Shown here in pieces: positions 6,505 through 10,116 of a DNA stretch of 10,116 nucleotides. Numbering within the stretch: position 1 is the first letter of the stretch; each line of letters begins with the position of its first letter. Both the position numbers and the translations under genes were made by a program. Source of the DNA: Pseudomonadota bacterium (lineage in GTDB: Bacteria > Pseudomonadota > Gammaproteobacteria > Xanthomonadales > Rhodanobacteraceae); the NCBI GenBank assembly GCA_021787175.1, contig JAJYMF010000381.1:1-10116 (forward strand), in the 5' to 3' direction. The notes beneath the pieces are model-generated. The model worked only from the letters and a program-made list of their open reading frames with translations, searched no databases and was not told the DNA's origin.

Positions 6505-7879
6505 CGGCCGCGTCGGCCGCTGGCTCAACGTCTCGCTGGCGCGGCGTCTGCTGGTGGTGCAGACAGCCGGGCTGCTGCTGCTGCTGGGCGGCCTGTTCTT
6601 CATGCTCGATTGGAGCATCGACCGGCAGATCTACGGCCGCATGGACGGCGACCTGCTGGACCACGCACGCAATTACGCGCTGCTGGTCAGCGCCGGCCAC
6701 GCCGACGAGTTGCCGACGCAGGAGCCCGCCGATCCCGGGGTCCGCACGCGCGAATGGGTGCGCGTGCTGACGCCCGCTGCCCGCCGCGGCGCCGCACCGG
6801 CGGGCACGCCCGATCTGGCGCCGCCGCATGCCGTGCAGCCCGGACGGCCGCTGTTCTATGACGTGCCGCTGGGTACCGGGCGCGCCCGCGCCGTGGCACT
6901 GGCGTTGCGAGCGCGTGGTCTGCCGCGGGTACTGGTGGTGGCCGAGGATCTCAGCGCCAAGGACTGGCTGGAGCATCGCCTGCACTTTGCGCTGCTGATC
7001 GGCGTGGTGCTGGCCTCGGCACTGGGCGCGCTGCTGGCGGTGGCCAGCGTGCGCCGCGGCCTGCGTCCGCTGGATGCCTTCAGTGCGGCGGTGGCGCGGC
7101 TCGATCCCGAGCATCTGCCCGAAACGCTGTCGGCGCCCGCATTGCCGCTGGAGCTGGTGCCGCTGCGCCGTGCGCTGGATGCCGCGCTCGCGCGCGTGGC
7201 CGCGGCGCTGCAGCGCGAGCGCCGTTTCTCGCGCGACGTCGCGCACGAGCTGCGCACGCCACTGGCCGAGATCCGCATCGCCGCCGAGCTGGCCGAGCGC
7301 GAAGCGGCGCCGCCGGCGCGCGCCGCGTTCGCGGCGGTGCTGCAGAGCGCCGAGCGCCTGCAGCGCACCATCGACAGCCTGCTCGCGCTGACCCGTTACG
7401 AGGCCGGACTGGCGCAGCCGGAACCGGAGCCGCTGGATCTGGCCGCGCTGCTGGCGCAGCGCGTCGCGCTGGCCTCGCGCCTGGGCGCCGCGCGCGGCGT
7501 GCGCTTCGATGTCGCGCAGTGCGGCGAACGCTGGGTGCTGAGCGATCCCGCGCTGCTCGAACGCATCCTCGACAACCTGCTGCAGAACGCGGCGGCGTAC
7601 GCGTCGCCCGACAGCGTCGTGCAGCTCGACTTTGGCGACCCCGCCGCGCCGCTGCTGCAGATTCGCAACGCCGCGCCCGATCTCGAAGCGGCCGACCTCG
7701 TGCATCTCGGCGAACGCTTCTGGCGCAAGTCGCCGGCGCGCGAGTCCGATGTCCACGGCGGCCTCGGCCTGGCGTTGGCGCGCACGCTGGCCGGCGTGCT
7801 CGGGCTCGAGCTGCGCTTCAGCCTCGACGCCGGCGCGTTGGTCGCCGAGCTGGGTCCGTTCCGGTCGCTGGATACTTGA
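6491..7879 (+). CDS. QseC/PmrB-like sensor histidine kinase with degenerate G1 box
   Basis: A 462-residue inner-membrane kinase paired with the preceding regulator. TM1 about 17-38, periplasmic region about 40-163, TM2 about 165-187, HAMP about 188-238, HisKA with phosphoacceptor H252 (SRDVAHELRTPLAEIR). The N box is DNLLQNAAAY with N362 and N366, the F box is GERFWRK at 408-413, and G2 GGLGLAL lies at 423-429. Where the G1 box DxGxG should be, there is IRNAAPDLEAADL (391-403). This lost-aspartate form occurs in a known subset of proteobacterial kinases with an FWR...GGLGL ending, so the protein may still be active. The ATG overlaps the regulator end by 14 bases. The stop is directly followed by ATG 7880, but that frame has poor codon usage and is not taken as a gene. 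Confidence 0.92.
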   Translation: MFSNNGRVGRWLNVSLARRLLVVQTAGLLLLLGGLFFMLDWSIDRQIYGRMDGDLLDHARNYALLVSAGHADELPTQEPADPGVRTREWVRVLTPAARRGAAPAGTPDLAPPHAVQPGRPLFYDVPLGTGRARAVALALRARGLPRVLVVAEDLSAKDWLEHRLHFALLIGVVLASALGALLAVASVRRGLRPLDAFSAAVARLDPEHLPETLSAPALPLELVPLRRALDAALARVAAALQRERRFSRDVAHELRTPLAEIRIAAELAEREAAPPARAAFAAVLQSAERLQRTIDSLLALTRYEAGLAQPEPEPLDLAALLAQRVALASRLGAARGVRFDVAQCGERWVLSDPALLERILDNLLQNAAAYASPDSVVQLDFGDPAAPLLQIRNAAPDLEAADLVHLGERFWRKSPARESDVHGGLGLALARTLAGVLGLELRFSLDAGALVAELGPFRSLDT

Positions 7880-7889
7880 ATGCCGGGGG

Positions 7890-8006
7890 ATGCATGCTGC
7901 GCCCTTCGCCACCGCGGCGCTGACGCTGCCGGCGCCGCTGGACGACGCCTGGCGCGGCCTGCTGGCGCGCTTCGGCTGGCTGCAGCGGCTCGAAGCCGCC
8001 GCCTGA
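7890..8006 (+). CDS. Possible 38-residue micro-protein, unrecognised
   Basis: This short frame starts 10 bases after the kinase stop and encodes MHAAPFATAALTLPAPLDDA followed by WRGLLARFGWLQRLEAAA. About 35 of 38 codons end in G or C, like real genes here, whereas the overlapping +2 frame beginning at 7880 has many A/T third positions. The C-terminal half could form an amphipathic helix. GGGGG directly abuts the ATG, which is too close for a normal ribosome binding site. Its stop lies inside the FNR-type box of the hemerythrin promoter. I recognise no family. It may be a real small gene, a remnant of a longer one, or chance in GC-rich DNA. Confidence 0.38.
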   Translation: MHAAPFATAALTLPAPLDDAWRGLLARFGWLQRLEAAA

Positions 8007-8016
8007 TCCAGGTCAA
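8003..8016 (+). promoter_or_regulatory. FNR/Anr-type activator box at -41.5 of the hemerythrin gene
   Basis: CTGATCCAGGTCAA matches the FNR/Anr/Dnr consensus TTGAT-N4-ATCAA at 8 of 10 defined positions. Its centre lies between 8009 and 8010, exactly 41.5 bases before the A of the ATG at 8051, which is the class II activator position if transcription starts at that A. A -10-like CAGCAT (8039-8044) sits at -12 to -7 and keeps the A at -11 and T at -7. There is no Shine-Dalgarno sequence before the ATG. Confidence 0.62.
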
Positions 8017-8050
8017 CGCGCATCGCGCTGCCGTCGCGCAGCATGCGTGC

Positions 8051-8518
8051 ATGGATCCTGTCGAAACGCTGCGCGCCCAGCATCGCGCGCTGGATGTCCT
8101 GCTGCGTGCGCACCTGGATGCGGTGATCGCGCTCGATTTCGCGAGCGCGCTGACGCACCTGGCGCAGTGGCAGCACGCGTTCGCGCTGCATCAGCACGTC
8201 GAGGACGTGGCGCTGATTCCGGCGCTGGGGCAGGTGAGTGCGCCGCGCTGGGGCGCGCACGTCTACGACGCCGAGCACCGGCATCTGGAATCGCTGGTAC
8301 ACGACTACTCCGCACGTTTCGCCGCCGCCATCGCGGCACTTCCCGAAGGCGCCGCGCAGCGGCGCAACGTGGCGCTGGCGATCATCGACTCGGCCCATGT
8401 GCTGCGGCATGTCATCGATCACCATCATCAGCGCGAGGAGCAGGCCCTGTTCCTGGAGCTGCCGGACGACGCGCTGGCGCGCGCCGCGCGCGCGGACGGC
8501 ACCGGGAGCGGCGACTGA
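8051..8518 (+). CDS. Hemerythrin HHE cation-binding domain protein
   Basis: A 155-residue soluble protein made almost entirely of one hemerythrin-like four-helix domain, which binds a di-iron centre and O2 or NO in characterised relatives. Likely ligands are H11 or H21, H47 with E51 (H-x3-E), H76 with E80 (HRHLE), H120, and H125 with E129/E130 in HHHQREEQALF near the C-terminus. The last 15 residues are a low-complexity tail. ATG 8051 opens MDPVETLRAQHRALD, where the domain begins; the frame extends upstream to 7880, but that part has no homology-like character and atypical codons. The FNR-type box upstream suggests expression under low oxygen or nitrosative stress, which suits an O2/NO-binding or iron-repair role. 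Its function could also be in sensing with the adjacent kinase. The TGA stop shares its last base with repeat copy 2. Confidence 0.88.
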   Translation: MDPVETLRAQHRALDVLLRAHLDAVIALDFASALTHLAQWQHAFALHQHVEDVALIPALGQVSAPRWGAHVYDAEHRHLESLVHDYSARFAAAIAALPEGAAQRRNVALAIIDSAHVLRHVIDHHHQREEQALFLELPDDALARAARADGTGSGD

Positions 8519-8666
8519 TACTCGTCTGCGATCAAGCCACGAGAACCGCGTAGCCCGGATGCAGCGCAGCGGAATCCGGGAATCAGGCTGGGTACGACCC
8601 CGGATGGCGCCTCTCACGAGGCTCCATCCGGGCTACCCATCGCATCGATTGAACGCAACTTGGTAC
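8518..8666 (+). repeat. REPIN-like element, copy 2 (149 bp)
   Basis: Same length as copy 1 and opposite orientation. It starts with ATACTCGTCTGCGATCAA on the last A of the hemerythrin stop codon. Then come GTAG with the CCCGGAT...ATCCGGG palindrome (about 8550-8580), a spacer with GGCTGGGTACG, and the second palindrome (about 8599-8631) with the CTAC complement. It ends with TTGAACGCAACTTGGTAC. I count about 10 differences from copy 1; several fall in pairs within the stem and ends. It separates the hemerythrin gene from arfB and may serve as a stem-loop at the 3' end of the hemerythrin message. Confidence 0.85.
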
Positions 8667-8781
8667 GGGATCGCGGCGGGCGGAAGGCGACCGGATTTTG
8701 CGGGACCGATCGCGCGCACGGCCGTCCTGCGTGCCGGTCCTCCATGGCGTGCGGGCACTCCGATCCGAGCGGCGTTTCGCC

Positions 8782-8787
8782 TAGAAT
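8782..8787 (+). promoter_or_regulatory. Likely -10 box of arfB
   Basis: TAGAAT matches TATAAT at five of six positions and lies 23 bases before the arfB ATG, which would give a leader of roughly 16 bases. The -35 region at 17-base spacing (TCCGAT) is poor. There is no Shine-Dalgarno sequence before the ATG. Confidence 0.45.
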
Positions 8788-8810
8788 CGCGGCGACTCCG
8801 GACTCCCGCC

Positions 8811-9233
8811 ATGCTCGCCGTCAGCCGCAGCCTCGCCATTCCCGAAGCCGAGCTGGTCGAGCGCTTCCTGCGCGCCGACGGGCCCGGCGGCCAGCACGTC
8901 AACCGCACCGAGAGCGCGGTCGAGCTGCGCTTCGACGTGGCGCGCTCGCCGTCGCTGCCGGAGCCGCTGCGCGCGCGCCTGCTGGCGCGCCGCGACCGCC
9001 GTCTGACCGCCGCCGGCGTGCTGGTGATCCAGGCGCGCCGTTTTCGCGACCAGACCGCCAATCGCGACGACGCGCGTGCGCGCCTGCTGGCGCTGATCCG
9101 CGAGCAGCTGGTGCCGCCGAAGCCGCGCATCGCCACTAGGCCCAGCCGCGGCGCCCGCGAGCGACGCCTCGAGGGCAAGCAGCAGCGCGGGCAGATCAAG
9201 CGCAGCCGCCGCCGCGACTGGAGCGGCGATTGA
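8811..9233 (+). CDS. arfB: Alternative ribosome-rescue factor B (peptidyl-tRNA hydrolase)
   Basis: A 140-residue protein, the same length as E. coli ArfB (YaeJ). It frees ribosomes stalled on non-stop mRNA by hydrolysing peptidyl-tRNA. The catalytic release-factor-like domain spans about 1-100 with the GGQ motif at 26-28 in DGPGGQHVNRTESAVELRF. The tail (103-137) is rich in Arg and Lys, as needed to occupy the empty mRNA channel. It lacks the codon-recognition domains of RF1/RF2, so it is not a truncated release factor. ATG 8811 is the only start that fits the family length; the frame is open upstream but that sequence includes the repeat element. Its stop overlaps the TTG start of the acyltransferase gene (TTGA). 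Confidence 0.93.
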   Translation: MLAVSRSLAIPEAELVERFLRADGPGGQHVNRTESAVELRFDVARSPSLPEPLRARLLARRDRRLTAAGVLVIQARRFRDQTANRDDARARLLALIREQLVPPKPRIATRPSRGARERRLEGKQQRGQIKRSRRRDWSGD

Positions 9234-9826
9234 TCCCGGCGCTGCCGCGGCCGCGGGATCTGCCGCCGCGCATGCCGCATGGTGATGACCACGCATTCCG
9301 CCGCGTCTGCCGCGCCGTGGTGCGCCTGGCCGGCTGGAGGCTGGTCGGCACCTTTCCCGATCGCGGCAAGCTGGTGCTGGTCGCCGCGCCGCATTCGTCG
9401 TGGTGGGACGGCGTCTGGGGCCTGCTGGTCAAGGTCGGCGTCGGCGCCGACATCAGCTTCATGGCCAAGCGCGAGCTGTTCGTCGGCCCGCTGGGCTGGC
9501 TGCTGCGCACATTGGGCGGCATTCCGATCGATCGCAACGCCGCCGAGGGCGTGGTCGAACAGATGGTCGAGCGCCTGCAGGGTCGCGACGCGCTCTGGCT
9601 GGGCCTGACGCCGGAGGGGACGCGGCGCGCGGTGCCGAAGTGGAAGTCCGGCTTCTGGCACATCGCACATCGCGCCGGCGTCGACGTGCTGCCGGTGTAT
9701 TTCCACTACCCCGAGAAAACCATCGGCGTCGGGCCGCTGTTCACGCTCAGCGACGACATGGATGCCGACATCGCGCGCATCCGCGCCTACTTCACGCCCT
9801 ACCGCGGTCTCCATCGCGGCGTGTGA
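9230..9826 (+). CDS. Lysophospholipid/glycerol acyltransferase-like protein
   Basis: A 198-residue member of the PlsC-type acyltransferase superfamily, probably membrane-associated and transferring an acyl chain to a lysophospholipid or related acceptor. Motif I is H55-x4-D60 (HSSWWD), the catalytic pair; motif II is GGIPIDR at 96-102, motif III PEGTR at 128-132, and motif IV VLPV at 153-156. The length fits the short PlsC-like family whose acceptor is usually not known. I prefer TTG 9230: GGAG at 9220-9223 is 6 bases upstream and the start overlaps the arfB TGA as TTGA, a coupling arrangement. ATG 9272 (MPHGDD) would remove 14 residues and also keep the domain. It may be co-transcribed with arfB, although no functional link is known. 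Its stop is about 12 bases before repeat copy 3. Confidence 0.86.
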   Translation: MIPALPRPRDLPPRMPHGDDHAFRRVCRAVVRLAGWRLVGTFPDRGKLVLVAAPHSSWWDGVWGLLVKVGVGADISFMAKRELFVGPLGWLLRTLGGIPIDRNAAEGVVEQMVERLQGRDALWLGLTPEGTRRAVPKWKSGFWHIAHRAGVDVLPVYFHYPEKTIGVGPLFTLSDDMDADIARIRAYFTPYRGLHRGV

Positions 9827-9838
9827 GCACGCGCTCTC

Positions 9839-9984
9839 CTGCCCGTTCACGATCAAGACACGAAAACCGCATGGCCCGGATGCAGCGCAGCGGAATCCGG
9901 GAGTGATGCCTCTCGAGCCCCGAATTCCGCCCCCATGGGGCTGCATCGGGGCTACTCATCGCAGCGATTGACGCAACGGGGTAT
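9839..9984 (+). repeat. Diverged REPIN-like element, copy 3 (about 146 bp)
   Basis: Same orientation as copy 2 but clearly older. The left end is degraded (CTGCCCGTTCACGATCAAG), and the GTAG head has become ATGG, yet the first palindrome core (CCCGGATGCAGCGCAGCGG) is unchanged. The second palindrome has a different stem: GCCCCGA (9917-9923) pairs with TCGGGGC (9946-9952), with CCCC/GGGG inside, followed by CTAC. The right end is GATTGACGCAACGGGGTAT. It fills the gap between the convergent acyltransferase and LysR-like genes, and its right end shares a base with the TGA of the minus-strand gene. Confidence 0.75.
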
Positions 9985-10116
9985 CAGCGCTCCGAGTGCC
10001 CCGGCGCGAAATAGTCGCCGCGCGTGAACAGGCCGGGCTTGATCAGATCGACGAACGCGCGCGCCTCGGGCGAGAGATACTTGCCCTTGCGCACCACTTC
10101 GATCCGATGCTGATCC
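9984..10116 (-). CDS. C-terminal end of a probable LysR-type regulator (partial)
   Basis: The minus-strand frame enters from the right edge and ends at TGA (9986-9984), giving the last 43 residues: DQHRIEVVRKGKYLSPEARA, then FVDLIKPGLF and a tail FAPGHSER. The pattern of a basic stretch followed by YLSPEARAFVDLI matches the final helix of LysR-type substrate-binding domains. Too little is present for a subfamily or a gene symbol. It converges on the acyltransferase gene, with repeat copy 3 between them acting as the likely 3' boundary of both messages. Confidence 0.55.
   Translation of the reverse strand, partial: DQHRIEVVRKGKYLSPEARAFVDLIKPGLFTRGDYFAPGHSER

Noticed and set aside
7880..8050. 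In-frame N-terminal extension of the hemerythrin protein from ATG 7880
   Set aside because: These 57 codons have many A/T third positions, no hemerythrin similarity, and overlap a competing frame with better codon usage; the FNR box and promoter lie within it.
6419..8617. 732-codon minus-strand frame opposite the second kinase and hemerythrin genes
   Set aside because: The translation is Arg/Gln/Ala-rich without motifs and mirrors well-supported genes; similar shadows occur at 3137-4258, 4578-5849, 5674-6618 and 8633-9946.
8660..8810. Upstream extension of arfB through the frame open from 8238
   Set aside because: The extension would translate the repeat element and part of the hemerythrin gene in a wrong frame; ArfB length and domain limits match ATG 8811.
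5561..9984. CRISPR array
   Set aside because: The three repeats are about 149 bp, kilobases apart and in mixed orientation, without spacers or cas genes.

Overview
The window is very GC-rich (roughly 70%) and densely packed, with strong G/C preference at third codon positions. Gene content and style suggest a gammaproteobacterial chromosome of the Xanthomonadales type (Xanthomonadaceae/Rhodanobacteraceae): a YtrA-like GntR regulator with an ABC exporter operon, OmpR/HAMP-kinase pairs, starts without Shine-Dalgarno sequences, and REP-like repeats with a GTAG head. This placement is by resemblance only.

Layout. (1) Bases 1-2806, minus strand: an operon with 4-base ATGA overlaps, reading gntR-type repressor > ABC ATPase > multi-spanning ABC permease, and possibly the first codons of a fourth gene at the left edge. 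A perfect 8-bp inverted repeat with a 10-bp spacer covers its promoter and start codon, and the message looks leaderless. (2) Bases 2994-5561, plus strand: a small PepSY-like protein, an OmpR-family response regulator and a HAMP sensor kinase, tightly coupled. (3) Bases 5842-7879, plus strand: a second OmpR-type regulator/kinase pair with a 14-base overlap; the kinase has no canonical G1 box. (4) Bases 7890-8518: a possible 38-residue micro-ORF and a hemerythrin (HHE) protein. An FNR/Anr-type box is centred exactly 41.5 bases upstream of the A of the hemerythrin ATG, the spacing of a class II activator site on a leaderless transcript. (5) Bases 8811-9826, plus strand: arfB (stalled-ribosome rescue hydrolase) coupled through a TTGA overlap to a lysophospholipid acyltransferase-like gene. 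(6) Bases 9984-10116, minus strand: the 3' end of what is probably a LysR-type regulator.

Three copies of a roughly 149-bp element punctuate the window (5561-5709, 8518-8666, 9839-9984). Each carries two GTAG-headed palindromes facing each other (a REPIN/BIME-like arrangement) and imperfect ATACCC... terminal inverted repeats of about 18 bp. In all three, one end begins on the final A of a neighbouring gene's TGA stop codon (CTGATAC). Copies 1 and 2 are about 93% identical, lie in opposite orientation, and bracket the second two-component system plus hemerythrin as a 2.8-kb cassette.

The strongest leads are the stop-codon-abutting repeat family, the FNR-box/leaderless hemerythrin promoter, and the operator-over-start-codon arrangement of the GntR gene. 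I see no CRISPR array, tRNA, rRNA, transposase or phage gene here.
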